DNA of 64,000 nt, taken from Mycetohabitans endofungorum (lineage in GTDB: Bacteria; Pseudomonadota; Gammaproteobacteria; Burkholderiales; Burkholderiaceae). The position numbers and the translations under genes are program-made. The notes beneath the pieces were generated by a model. That model was not told the origin of the DNA. It did no database searches and saw only the letters and a program-made list of their open reading frames with translations. The DNA is taken from positions 124,001 through 188,000 of the forward strand of contig NZ_CP132745.1 in NCBI RefSeq assembly GCF_037477895.1, given 5' to 3'. Below are positions 9,241 to 19,034 of this stretch, piece by piece. The first letter of the stretch is position 1. Every line of letters starts with the position of its first letter.

Positions 9241-9257
9241 CATGGTGCAGATCTGGA

Positions 9258-9550
9258 CTGTTCGGTTTTATAGATAAATCGCTGCCTTCGGCGCCTGATT
9301 AGTGCGGTGCTGATGGAGCAGAACGAAGAGGGGCAGCTGCAGCATCGCTACATGCCGCAGCACACGATGGTGGAACCCGTTGAGGCTTGGGGTGTAGCGA
9401 CAACAAGCCGAGCCGGAGTACGATGCGGAAATTACACCATCTTGACGGACTCTATCTAGCCGATCCTGAACAATTCTGTAAGGCACCCGTAGCAAGACTG
9501 TGAGGTCGAAATGGCGTTGTGATTTTTGCAAGGAGCGTGCATATTGACGC
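9258..9550. other. Spacer between repeat copies, unassigned
   Basis: No convincing gene is seen. A minus-strand open frame (9268-9702) crosses this stretch but has no recognisable motif or ribosome site and overlaps an IS5-type fragment on the other strand. Confidence 0.4.
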
Positions 9551-9856
9551 ATGAAACCTGAGAATTCTGACGGGGTTTGGTTGGGGTTGAAGACGTTGTT
9601 GCCAGATGGAGATTTGTTCCGTGCGCCGCTACGCGAGCAGATCAATTTCAAGCATTCGTTGGTGCAATTAGCCAAACTGATCGACTGGGATCGGTTGGGC
9701 ATGGCGATGAGCGTGAGTTTCGTCTCACCGAGGTCGGCCGCAACGTCGAATCGGTCAGGTTCACCCGGAACGTCCGGTCACGTTGGGCTGGAATACCCAC
9801 TGCCCAATAGAGAGGGACGGATGCTCAGTATTGCGACTTATTTGACACCATCGTAA
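9551..9856 (+). pseudogene. IS5-family transposase N-terminal remnant
   Basis: The frame from ATG 9551 reads MKPENSDGVW, then GDLFRAPLREQINFKHSLVQ and LAKLIDWDRLG, which resembles the N-terminal DUF772-type segment of IS5-family transposases (LFRxRLxxxINxKHxLVxLAxxIDW). Similarity fades after about 9690. No catalytic domain is present. Confidence 0.5.
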
Positions 9857-10111
9857 ACTACGATAGATGCCTTTGCCAGTTACCGCCTGTATCGCTTTAT
9901 CCGCTTTTTTTCTATATTTGTCGGTTTAAGCGAAGGGAATGGGCTTGAGAGCTGTCCACGCGTGCTCTATAGTGCTCTGTAGTGGTCGCCAATCCAATTG
10001 CTGAAGTCGCATAGGACAACGCAGCACGACGCTTTGGCGCGCGTTAAATGAAGCGCTTTCCTGATGCAGCAATGGATTAACGAGCGGGGCATGGCAATTG
10101 CCATTCGCTGA

Positions 10112-10501
10112 TTGATACCTGTGATGTCTGGAGGGAACAAAATGAAGAAGTACCCCAGTCTGAACCGAATGGCGCTGTACCTGTGCAATGCATCTGCTTG
10201 TCCCATCTATTGCATACTGTTTCACACCTATATTGAGGCAAACCGAGCGTTTATTCCCAACTACGGTGATCGCTACCGGCACCACGAAACAATCTCAACG
10301 GCGTTTGTCGAATCGACCGTCAATTATGTGGTCAGCAAATGCTTTGTGAAGAAACAACAAATGCGTTGGAACCGGCGTGGCGCGCATCTGCTGCTGCAAA
10401 CCCGCGTGCAAGTGCTCAACGGTGATTTGCGCAAAACCTTTTGTCGCTGGTTCTACGCAATGAAAGCGGATGAGCCGGTATTGTTAAAAGAGGCAGCTTA
10501 G
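10112..10501 (+). pseudogene. Transposase C-terminal fragment (copy 2)
   Basis: This matches the fragment at 7146-7535 with a few substitutions (VNYVVSKCFVKK, RRGAHLLLQTR). Its residues at these positions are slightly closer to the ISKra4-type consensus than those of copy 1, which hints that copy 2 keeps the older state here. Confidence 0.6.
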
Positions 10502-10617
10502 AAATTTTAGCTCCCGGTTTGGCAAACTCTCCTAAAATGAATTGTTTAGGGCCGACTACATAATTTCATGAATCGAGGCGCTGTAGAATATGACCTTTTA
10601 ATTTAAAGGAAGGGGAA

Positions 10618-11703
10618 ATGAGCACAGTAACTGCGACTGCACCAACTTATGGCATCGACAACGGAGTACGCCACCTTATAACGACGCAAAATCTAGCGGA
10701 GCTCGGTCTTGACTGGCCCACGCTACAGACTTTTCTGGCGTCCCCCAGTTTGAAAATCAATGACCAATCACCGGACGGCATCTCAATCAATGAGTCTACC
10801 TTCGGTAACTATTCTGGTCCAACCGCGTCGCAATTGGGTTGGTTGCTCTACATGAATGTCGGCCAACCTGAGATTGAGCAGCGCGCTAACATTATTCAAC
10901 CTCCAGCAGATGTCTTGTCTATTCGTACCTATGCGAATCGGTCCGGCGATACCAGAACCTTCAATGAGTCGATAGGGTTCACTGTCTCCAATACGTTCAG
11001 CTGGTCTCTCCAGGGAACTGCGCAGCTCACATTTGGTGGTAGTGCTACGGCATCAATGACCGCACAGCTGCAAAAAAGCCTGGCAAGTAGTTTTGCGCTG
11101 ATGGATTCGTCTACGCATACAACATCGAATACGCATATCAACCACAATCACGAAGACAACATCGGTACCGAAGATCAGAGTCAAACCTCCGATGCGAGTC
11201 AAACCCAACAAACCACGACGGCCACGGATACCATAACGGGAACTGGCTCCGCCACAGGCACCGGAGAGGTCAATGCCCAATTGATGCTTGGCATCACCGG
11301 CTCGATCAGTGGATCGTTGACCACATCGTGGAAGTCGACTTCTTCGTTATCTGGTAACATCGGAGGGAATAGTCAGGTGCAGACGATAGCCACGCAACGG
11401 CGCCAGGTCCAGCAATACACTTATACCTTACCCGTCACGACGGCGGGGTTCGTCGCTTTGCATTACCCCGAGCCAGTCCCCGTAGGAGACACCCCTCCGC
11501 AAGACCCGTCACAGGAAAAGGTCAATGTGATTGCTCGCAATGTTGCCTACCTCAACAACCTGCGGCCTACTGGCCAACCCTTTTTAGTAAAAGGGTTGGC
11601 GGAAACGGTGTCGGCCCTCGAAGTGGACCACGCCGTCTTCGCAGCAGATCCGATTAATGCAGCGAACAGCGCCCTCAACATAAAACAGCCCCGCTATCTG
11701 TAA
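10618..11703 (+). CDS. Putative aerolysin/ETX-MTX2-like pore-forming toxin, copy 2
   Basis: This is a 361-residue paralogue of the protein at 7652, with the same start and ribosome site. The N-terminal 110 and C-terminal 90 residues are almost identical to copy 1. Differences cluster in the putative pore-forming segment: FNESIGFTVSNTFSWSLQ here against FNDEIEFSIENTFSWSLE, MTAQLQKSLASS against MTEELQKSLESS, and an uncharged Gln/Ser-rich loop where copy 1 has Lys/Glu. Several charged residues of copy 1 are thus neutral here. The same caution about family assignment applies. Confidence 0.6.
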   Translation: MSTVTATAPTYGIDNGVRHLITTQNLAELGLDWPTLQTFLASPSLKINDQSPDGISINESTFGNYSGPTASQLGWLLYMNVGQPEIEQRANIIQPPADVLSIRTYANRSGDTRTFNESIGFTVSNTFSWSLQGTAQLTFGGSATASMTAQLQKSLASSFALMDSSTHTTSNTHINHNHEDNIGTEDQSQTSDASQTQQTTTATDTITGTGSATGTGEVNAQLMLGITGSISGSLTTSWKSTSSLSGNIGGNSQVQTIATQRRQVQQYTYTLPVTTAGFVALHYPEPVPVGDTPPQDPSQEKVNVIARNVAYLNNLRPTGQPFLVKGLAETVSALEVDHAVFAADPINAANSALNIKQPRYL

Positions 11704-11735
11704 CCCACACCTAAGAAATAAACGAGGTAATTATC

Positions 11736-12137
11736 ATGGTCTTTGAAAATATTTTTCAAACCGCCCAAAGCGTCTCCCAAACAGGGACCGTCGCGGGAAA
11801 TGGCGTCGACGGCTACATCCCGAATACGCCCGCTGAGTCCATCACCGTACCACCGCATGACCCATCGAAGCCGTTTACACCACCAGGATCACAGGATCCC
11901 AAAATTGTGCGTGAGACCTTACCCCAAGCTCAAGTCATGTTAAATTTTGTCAGCACATTGACTCAAACCTTGGGACAGGCTGCTGCACAACAAAACACGG
12001 CCAACAACGACCCGGCTACAACGGTGAACACGGCCTCCTCGGTCATGAGCCAAGCCGATCAAACCACGAGCAAGTACCCCGGCACCACTCCACAGCCGGA
12101 TACCCCCACAGTGCCACCCACCTCCTCCTCTTCATGA
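11736..12137 (+). CDS. Small Pro/Ser-rich protein paired with toxin-like gene, copy 2
   Basis: This 133-residue protein is nearly identical to the one at 8770. It differs by an Asp for Glu in the SQADQTTSK segment and by the shorter TSSSS tail. It lies 32 bp after the toxin-like gene and 14 bp before the hairpin. I assign no family. Strong conservation of this small protein while the toxin-like partner diverges suggests one shared accessory function for both toxins. Confidence 0.65.
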   Translation: MVFENIFQTAQSVSQTGTVAGNGVDGYIPNTPAESITVPPHDPSKPFTPPGSQDPKIVRETLPQAQVMLNFVSTLTQTLGQAAAQQNTANNDPATTVNTASSVMSQADQTTSKYPGTTPQPDTPTVPPTSSSS

Positions 12138-12151
12138 CGAGTGGGTTGTGG

Positions 12152-12203
12152 GATTGGCCCTACGATGACGCAATGAGGCTATTGCGTCATCGTAGGGTCA
12201 ATC
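12152..12203 (+). terminator. Long hairpin after copy 2 with inverted loop
   Basis: Arms at 12152-12173 and 12182-12203 pair over 22 bp, with one G-T mismatch from a G in the left arm (TTGGCCC against TTGACCC in copy 1). The loop is TGAGGCTA, the reverse complement of copy 1's TAGCCTCA. It occupies the same position after the small gene as the copy 1 hairpin. Confidence 0.65.
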
Positions 12204-12220
12204 CATGGTGCAGATCTGGA

Positions 12221-13266
<1,046 letters not shown>

Positions 13267-13602
13267 GTAGCCTTTTTTAAAATGGCCTTCTCACGTTCGA
13301 GGCGTTCTATACGCGCCTCGAGTTCTTTAATGCGTTGCTGATCTGGCGTGATCGCCTTGCCTTGCGGCGTGATGCCCTGACGTTCCTGCTGAAGCTGGTG
13401 CACCCAGCGACGCAGTACCGTCTCGCCAACGCCCACCGAACGGCTCGCCTCCATATGGCTATAGCCCTGCTCGAGCACCAGACAGGCGGCTTGCTGTTTG
13501 AATTCCGGGGAAAACGTACGTCGCTGCTTCTTCATCAGACACCTCTTCATGGCGAGCATTTTCGCCTAGATCAGTGTCCGGTTTCATTAGACCACTACAA
13601 AC

Positions 13603-13647
13603 CTCGGACTCTAGCTGCAGACCGGTCTAAAACTGGGGCAGTTCACC
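13603..13647 (+). mobile_element. IS3-family right-end remnant
   Basis: CGGACTCTAGCTGCAG followed by TCTAAAACTGGGGCAGTTCA resembles the right end of the IS3 element at 6885-6919 (CGGACTCTAACTGTGCTCCG, then TAAAACCGGGGGCAGGTCA). No coding part remains. Confidence 0.5.
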
Positions 13648-13693
13648 GAAGGCCGCTTCACGCAGCGGCGGGTGCTCGCTCCGCCGGCGATTG

Positions 13694-14995
13694 TTAGGGT
13701 TCTTCACCCGGCAGCGCAGGCAACGTCATGACAAAGCGCGCGCCGCCGAGCGCACCCTGTTCGAGCCATACGCGGCCGCCGTGCAGCAGCGCGATGCGTC
13801 GCACGATCGCCAGTCCCAAGCCGAAGCCGCTGGTTTGCAGGTCGCGGCTGGAATGCGGCTGGTAGAACGGCTCGAATACCCGTTGCCGATCTTCAACGGG
13901 GATGCCCGGGCCGTCGTCCTCAACAACAAGCTGCAGCGCGCCATGCGCGTCAGTCGTCGCGCTCAGCGTGATGTTGCTGTTTGCATAGCGCAGGCCGTTG
14001 CGGACTAGGTTCAATAACGCGCGGGCAACCAGCTTTGGGTCACATACGTATCGTTGTGGCGAGCCCTGCATCGATACCGATAGCGTCAGCCCTCGGTCGC
14101 CGACGTCATGCGCGACGCTGCCGGCGACGCTGTAGAGCAGTTCGTCGACCGCCACGCACGTCGGCGTCTTATGCGGCGCCAGCTGCTCAAGACGGCATAG
14201 CGTTAGCAATTCGGTAATCAAATCATCGAGTTCCCGCACGTCGGCGTGCAGCGCGTCGTGGCGCTCGCGCTGGCGCTCAGGCGAGTCCGGCGATGCAAGC
14301 AGTGCCAGCCCAAACTTGAGCCTGGCCAGCGGCGTCTTCAGTTCGTGCGAAATACCGTACATCATGTCACGCTGTTGCAGGATCGAGGCCTCGATCTGCT
14401 CGGCCATCTCGTTGAATTGCCGCGACAGCGCATAGATGTTGGATTTGCTGGATACCTGGGCCCGCGTGGACAGTTTGCCTGCGCCGAATGCACGGACGGC
14501 GGCCTCGAGCTTGTGTAGATCGCGCCAGTGGTAATGAATCCATGTCCAGACGGCCAGCAGCGTGGCGAACGCGATAAATCCGTATGCGTAGATCTGGAGG
14601 TCCAGATGGGTCGGCTCCTCCGGACTGGCGTGCACAACCATGCCGTCTGGCATTGGCATGTCGTCATGCTTGGTACCCATGCTCAGCGCGATCTTGCCGG
14701 CACGTAGCTCGCTCGACTGCCGCGCCTCGAGCAACCGCTCGACGTCATGCCATGTCATGAAGCTGAGGCCCTCGTTGCCATGCTTGCTCAACTCGCGTAG
14801 CGCCGCGGTGCGCTGATCGCCGGCGTGCCGCTTGAGAAAGTCGGTCAGCACGAACGCGTAAGTGGTCAGCGAATTGCGCGCCTGCTCGCTGGCGCGCTCG
14901 TGAAAAATACGAACGAACGACACGTTGACCAATGTGATGGCAGCGCCCGCGACGACGATGATGGCCAAGTACAGACGGATCAGCGAACGAAGCAT
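13694..14995 (-). CDS. rstB: RstB-type membrane sensor histidine kinase
   Basis: I place the start at ATG 14995 (MLRSLIRLYLAIIVVAGAAI), giving 433 residues. The open frame extends further upstream, but only through the regulator gene in another frame. Architecture: TM1 (about 7-27), periplasmic sensor, TM2 (AYGFIAFATLLAVWTWI, about 145-162), HAMP, HisKA with phospho-acceptor His217 in ISHELKTPLARLK, and HATPase with NLVRNGLRYA, DDGPGIP, VFEPFYQ and GFGLGLAIVRR. All catalytic boxes are intact. It would sense an envelope signal and phosphorylate a partner regulator, but the regulator encoded just upstream is degenerate. The RstB label rests on overall similarity and the RstA-like neighbour. Confidence 0.85.
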   Translation of the reverse strand: MLRSLIRLYLAIIVVAGAAITLVNVSFVRIFHERASEQARNSLTTYAFVLTDFLKRHAGDQRTAALRELSKHGNEGLSFMTWHDVERLLEARQSSELRAGKIALSMGTKHDDMPMPDGMVVHASPEEPTHLDLQIYAYGFIAFATLLAVWTWIHYHWRDLHKLEAAVRAFGAGKLSTRAQVSSKSNIYALSRQFNEMAEQIEASILQQRDMMYGISHELKTPLARLKFGLALLASPDSPERQRERHDALHADVRELDDLITELLTLCRLEQLAPHKTPTCVAVDELLYSVAGSVAHDVGDRGLTLSVSMQGSPQRYVCDPKLVARALLNLVRNGLRYANSNITLSATTDAHGALQLVVEDDGPGIPVEDRQRVFEPFYQPHSSRDLQTSGFGLGLAIVRRIALLHGGRVWLEQGALGGARFVMTLPALPGEEP

Positions 14996-15648
14996 TGACT
15001 CCTCCCACGCAAACGGGCTGAATAGGTAGCCGCGTCCCAGATGGTCTTGAGCTTGCACGGCGCTGACGTAGCGTCTGCGAAGCGTCGCTTGAGTGGTGAG
15101 ATACTGGAACTGACGGAACGGTCCAGTGCGCCGAATTCGATACCGCGCAGTGCTTTCAGAATGTTGCCGCGCCATGTGACCTTGCGGTTCGGCGGCGAGA
15201 TCACGAGTTTGTCGGATTTCAGCGCGTCGCCGACCGGCGGGGCGCCAACTGCCGCCGGCGCCGGATGCATCCGGCACAGCAGCGCTCGTGCTCGCGCCCG
15301 CGCGATCAGCAGCCGCAGCTCGATGGGCTTGACCCTGTAGTCGTTTGCGCCGGTCTGCAGGCCGGCGACCTGAGCGTCGAGGTCCACGCGTGCGGTCAGG
15401 ACCAGCGCCGGCAAGCTGAGCAGCTTGCGGATGCAGCGGCACACGGCCATGTCGTTCAGATTTGGCAGCATCAGGTCCGGGATCATCAGCGCGAGATGGT
15501 GCTCGCGCAGTGCATCTAGCGCGACGTTCCCGCGCCGGACCCCATGGACCAAGAATTTGTCGCTGTCGAGGATCTCGCGCACCCACTGCGCGAGCGGGTC
15601 GTCATCCTCACTTAGCAGGACATTATGTTTAAGCAGTACGTCTTCCAT
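14980..15648 (-). pseudogene. rstA: RstA-type response regulator, degenerate
   Basis: The N-terminal receiver is recognisable: LLSEDDDPLAQWVREIL, PDLMLPNLNDM with the phospho-acceptor Asp, LTARVDLDAQVAGLQTGAND and the conserved Lys in RVKPIE. The OmpR-type DNA-binding domain is damaged. After NRKVTWRGNI about 30 residues are missing before LKALRGIEFGALDRSV, and the end is frameshifted (KTIWDAATYSARLR; another frame reads GRGYLFSPFAWEES). The ATG has no strong ribosome site. The gene overlaps rstB. DNA binding is unlikely to survive, leaving RstB an orphan kinase. Confidence 0.75.
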
Positions 15649-15839
15649 GGTCTTTTTTGTGTCGCACTAGCCGATTCTATCCGGCCTAGCGGTGCCATGG
15701 ATAGTGCGCAGACAACCCAGGACAACCAGTTAAACTTGGACACAAATCTGCACAACTTGAGAATAGAGGTGAAGTCGGCGGTCTTAGATTATTGTTTCCA
15801 CCACAACCTTTTTTCTGACTCGCGTACAAACGTCTGCTT
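15649..15839. other. Intergenic region upstream of rstA
   Basis: No gene is recognised. The stretch lies between the start of the rstA-like gene and a membrane-protein remnant reading the opposite way, so it should hold the rstAB promoter. I see no convincing -10/-35 pair or operator. Confidence 0.4.
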
Positions 15840-15945
15840 TCCCTGACGTTACCGCTGGCCACGCTGCCTGTCGTGCTACCGGCTCATGCCGAAACACTTA
15901 TACGATCATGGCCGGCGGCGGTGTAGGCTATTCACCGTTTCACGC
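15840..15945 (+). pseudogene. MipA/OmpV-family outer-membrane protein, N-terminal remnant
   Basis: One frame gives a signal-peptide-like LTLPLATLPVVLPAHAE and an adjacent frame gives TYTIMAGGGVGYSP, the conserved opening of mature MipA/OmpV proteins. A single indel separates them, and the remaining barrel is absent. mipA genes often neighbour rstAB in related genomes (from memory), which supports the reading. Very short, so tentative. Confidence 0.4.
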
Positions 15946-16240
15946 CGGCACGTACACCATCTGGGCGTTGTCGCCTATCAGAAACGCGTGGTTGGCGTCG
16001 GCGACCGCGCGCAGGTAAGTTCCACAGGGACGTGATGCGGCGTAGCTTGCGCAAATCCTTGCGGCAGCATAGCCAGAAGCGACGCGTGACGAATACTTCA
16101 TCTGCTAGCACAGGCATGATCGCCAGATCGGCCTCGCGCTTGGACAGGCTCACGAGATGCGGCACTGGCAGCAGGTCGATTGAGATGTCGGGGTGGTGCG
16201 CGCTGAAGCGCGCCAATTGCGGCGACAGGAAGAACAGCCG
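15932..16240 (-). pseudogene. LysR-type regulator, effector-domain remnant
   Basis: On the minus strand LFFLSPQLARFSAHHPDISI, then DLLPVPHLVSLSKREADLAI and VTRRFWLCCRKDLRK match the start of a LysR substrate-binding domain. The helix-turn-helix half is missing, replaced by the 3' end of the aminotransferase gene. The later part is frameshifted and ends against the MipA-like remnant. Confidence 0.6.
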
Positions 16241-17437
16241 TCACGCGCGCAGCACGCTCGCGATGGCGTCGGCGACCATGCCGACGTTCTGCTCGTTCAG
16301 GCCCGCGACGCACATTCTCCCGGAGCGAACCAGATATACGCCGTGCTCGGTGCGCAGCCGGTCCACCTGCGCGGCGCTCAGCCCGGTATAGGTGAACATA
16401 CCGCGCTGTTGGATATAGCGTGACAATGTATCGTCGACGACACGGCCCTGCAACCGCTGGTGGATTGCACGACGCATCGCGGCAATGCGCTTGCACATCG
16501 ACGCTAGCTCGGACTGCCACGACGCGCGTAGCGCTGGCGTGCAGAGCACCTTGTGGACCACCTTAGCGCCGTAGGTCGGCGGGTTACTGTAGTTAGCTCG
16601 TACTGCGCCGGTCAGCTGCCCGAGTACGCGCGTTGCCTCGTCAGCGGATTGGCACACGACGCTCAGGCCGCCGCAGCGTTCGCCATACAGCGAGAAGTTC
16701 TTTGAAAACGAGTTCGCGACCAGGCACGATAGGCCGCGCGCGGCCAGCTCTCGCACCGCGAAGGCGTCATCGTCCAGATCTGTGCCGAAACCCTGGTACG
16801 CCATGTCGACGAACGGCAACAGCTCGTTTTGCTCGATGAGCGAGATGACCTCGCGCCATTGGTCGCGGTCCAGGTCGACTCCGGTCGGGTTATGGCAGCA
16901 CGCGTGCAGTAGCACGATGTGGCGCTTCGGAATCGCGCGCAACGCATCGAGCATCGCGTCAAAGCGCAAGCCGCCGGTGGCGCCATCGTAGTACGGGTAG
17001 GTGTTCACCGTGAAGCCGGCGCGTTCGAATACCACGCGGTGGTTTTCCCAACTGGGGTCGCTGATCCACACCTGCGCGTCGGGGAAGGTGCGTTGCAGGA
17101 AGTCTGCGCCGACCTTCAACGCACCCGAGCCGCCCAGCGTCTGCAGCGTCGCGATGCGCCGATCGGCGCGCGCGCCGCATGCGTTGCCGAACACCAGCTG
17201 CTGTACTGCGTCGCGATAGGCAGGCAGTCCCGACATTGGCAGGTAGGGACGGGGTCCGATCTCGCCGGCCAGCGCATGCTCCGCATCGCGCACAGCAGCC
17301 ATCACTGGCAGCTTGCCGTGCGCGTCGAAATAGATGCCGATGCTCAGATTCACTTTGTCGGCTCGAGGATCGACTTGGAAATCCTCGTTGAGCGACAGGA
17401 TTGGATCACCGGGAAACGCTTCGACGTGTTCGAACAT
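16241..17437 (-). CDS. tyrB: Aromatic amino acid / aspartate aminotransferase, TyrB family
   Basis: This 398-residue PLP enzyme of fold type I, class I (about the usual 400), begins MFEHVEAFPGDPILSLNEDF. The PLP lysine is Lys246 in NSFSKNFSLYGERCG, and the Arg clamp lies in its GERCGGLSVV continuation. HACCHNPTGVDLDRDQW carries the conserved Asn-Pro-Thr-Gly. It transfers amino groups between aromatic amino acids or aspartate and 2-oxoglutarate in the cytosol. It lies 31 bp downstream of the aromatic amino acid permease on the same strand, so both are probably co-transcribed for uptake and turnover of aromatic amino acids. Specificity (tyrB against aspC) is inferred from this context. Confidence 0.88.
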   Translation of the reverse strand: MFEHVEAFPGDPILSLNEDFQVDPRADKVNLSIGIYFDAHGKLPVMAAVRDAEHALAGEIGPRPYLPMSGLPAYRDAVQQLVFGNACGARADRRIATLQTLGGSGALKVGADFLQRTFPDAQVWISDPSWENHRVVFERAGFTVNTYPYYDGATGGLRFDAMLDALRAIPKRHIVLLHACCHNPTGVDLDRDQWREVISLIEQNELLPFVDMAYQGFGTDLDDDAFAVRELAARGLSCLVANSFSKNFSLYGERCGGLSVVCQSADEATRVLGQLTGAVRANYSNPPTYGAKVVHKVLCTPALRASWQSELASMCKRIAAMRRAIHQRLQGRVVDDTLSRYIQQRGMFTYTGLSAAQVDRLRTEHGVYLVRSGRMCVAGLNEQNVGMVADAIASVLRA

Positions 17438-17468
17438 GGAATAGCCTGAAAAGGTAAGACGTTATCGC

Positions 17469-18848
17469 CTAGAGGTCCCCGGATATCGCCAACGGCGCAC
17501 CGGGCCGGCGAAAGCGATAGCTTATCGCCAACACCGCCAGCCAGGCAGGAATCAGGTAGACTGACAGGCGCAACGTCGGCGTGCAGTACATCACGACCAG
17601 GATCGCAGCAAGGAACGTCAGGCACAGATAGTTCGTGAACGGATGGCCGACGCTGGCGAAGTGGCTCGTTTGGCCAGTCCTGCGCTTGTGCTGCCGAAAA
17701 CGCAGGTGGATGATGCTAATCATGGCCCAGTTGATCAGCAGCGCTGATACCACCAATCCCATCAACAGTTCAAACGCCCGGGCCGGCATCACATAATTGA
17801 TGACCACGCACACGCCGGTGATCGCCGCCGATACCGCGAGGGCGGCGACCGGCACGCCGCGCCGGTTCACCGTGCCGAGCGCGCGCGGCGCGTTGCGTTG
17901 CCGAGCGAGCGAGTACAGCATCCGACTGTTGCTGTAGACCCCGCTGTTATAAACTGACAGCGCGGCGGTTAGTACCACGGCGTTGAGCACGGTGGCCACC
18001 ACGTTGCTGTTCATCGCGTGGAAGATCATCACGAACGGGCTGCCGCCGCTGGCGACATTCTGCCATGGATAGAGCGACAGCAGCACGGCGAGCGCGCCGA
18101 CATAGAAAATCAGGATTCGGTAGACGACCTGGTTGGTGGCGCGCGGGATACTGTTGTGCGGATCGTCGGCCTCGGCAGCCGTGATGCCGACCAACTCTAG
18201 GCCGCCAAACGAGAACATGATCACCGCCATCGACATTGCCAGACCATTGGCGCCGTTCGGGAAAAAACCACCGTGTTGCCACAGGTTGGCAATGCTCGCT
18301 TGCGGGCCCGCCGAGCCGGACAACAGCAAGTAGGCGCCGAATACGATCATGCCGGCGATCGCGGCCACCTTGACGATCGAGAACCAGAATTCCACCTCGC
18401 CGTATGATTTTACGCTGCCCAGGTTGATCGCGTTGATTAGCACGAAGAACGCCAGCGCTGAGGCCCACGTCGGCACGCCGGGCCACCAATATTGGATATA
18501 GATGCCGACCGCCGACAACTCGGCCATGCCCACGAGAATGTACAGTACCCAGTAGTTCCAACCGGACAGGAAGCCTGCGAAGCGGCCACAGTACTGGTCG
18601 GCGAAGTAACTGAACGAGCCGGCGACCGGCTCGTCGACCACCATCTCGCCGAGCTGCCGCATGATCAAAAAAGCGATGCCGCCGGCCAATGTGTAGCCTA
18701 GCAATACTGACGGTCCCGCCATTTGGATCGTCTGCGCGATGCCCAGGAACAAACCGGTGCCGATGGCGCCGCCTAGCGCAATTAACTGGATATGCCTGTT
18801 TTTCAATCCACGCTTGAGCGCGGTATCTGTATTGTCTGCTACTGCCAT
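17469..18848 (-). CDS. aroP: Amino acid permease, AroP-like
   Basis: ATG 18848 is preceded by AGAGGGA; the longer open frame to 18914 lacks a ribosome site. The 459-residue product has about 12 hydrophobic segments and APC-superfamily signatures: RHIQLIALGGAIGTGLFLGI at the N-terminus, then FLIMRQLGEMVVDEPVAGSF and FSFGGLELVGITAAEADDP. These are characteristic of the AAT family (AroP, PheP, GabP), inner-membrane proton symporters for amino acids. Pairing with the aminotransferase supports an aromatic substrate. The divergent Lrp/AsnC regulator 186 bp away is the likely controller. Confidence 0.87.
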   Translation of the reverse strand: MAVADNTDTALKRGLKNRHIQLIALGGAIGTGLFLGIAQTIQMAGPSVLLGYTLAGGIAFLIMRQLGEMVVDEPVAGSFSYFADQYCGRFAGFLSGWNYWVLYILVGMAELSAVGIYIQYWWPGVPTWASALAFFVLINAINLGSVKSYGEVEFWFSIVKVAAIAGMIVFGAYLLLSGSAGPQASIANLWQHGGFFPNGANGLAMSMAVIMFSFGGLELVGITAAEADDPHNSIPRATNQVVYRILIFYVGALAVLLSLYPWQNVASGGSPFVMIFHAMNSNVVATVLNAVVLTAALSVYNSGVYSNSRMLYSLARQRNAPRALGTVNRRGVPVAALAVSAAITGVCVVINYVMPARAFELLMGLVVSALLINWAMISIIHLRFRQHKRRTGQTSHFASVGHPFTNYLCLTFLAAILVVMYCTPTLRLSVYLIPAWLAVLAISYRFRRPGAPLAISGDL

Positions 18849-19034
18849 GTTTCCCTCTATTCTTGTGGAATGAGACGCGGTGCCGCGTCGATGGGGGTTG
18901 CCGGCCGGCCGCACGGCCCTTGAGTACAGGCTGAGTTTATCGAGTGTGCCGGGAAATAGTATTGTGCACTCCGCCGGGGCAAACCCTTGCTTATGCTATA
19001 AAGTTTTGTGTTTTGCAGCGAACGGGAAAGCCAA

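Larger units (their letters stand above)
6919..9257 (+). repeat. 2.34-kb duplicated unit, copy 1
   Basis: Sequence from GCCTGTATCGC at 6919 to CAGATCTGGA at 9257 recurs at 9885-12220, offset by 2966 bp, with near-identity over most of its length. Each unit holds a transposase tail, a putative pore-forming toxin gene, a small Pro/Ser-rich gene and a long hairpin. Divergence is concentrated in one segment of the toxin gene, about 7999-8400 in this copy. Confidence 0.95.
9885..12220 (+). repeat. 2.34-kb duplicated unit, copy 2
   Basis: This is the second copy of the unit at 6919-9257. It is 3 bp shorter, from one fewer codon in the small gene's serine tail. Nearly all substitutions lie between about 10960 and 11370, inside the toxin-like gene. 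Confidence 0.95.

Noticed and set aside
14996..15586. N-terminal 197 codons of the long open frame ahead of rstB
   Set aside because: They read the rstA-like gene out of frame with low-complexity Arg/Ala sequence; the kinase clearly begins with a membrane helix at 14995.
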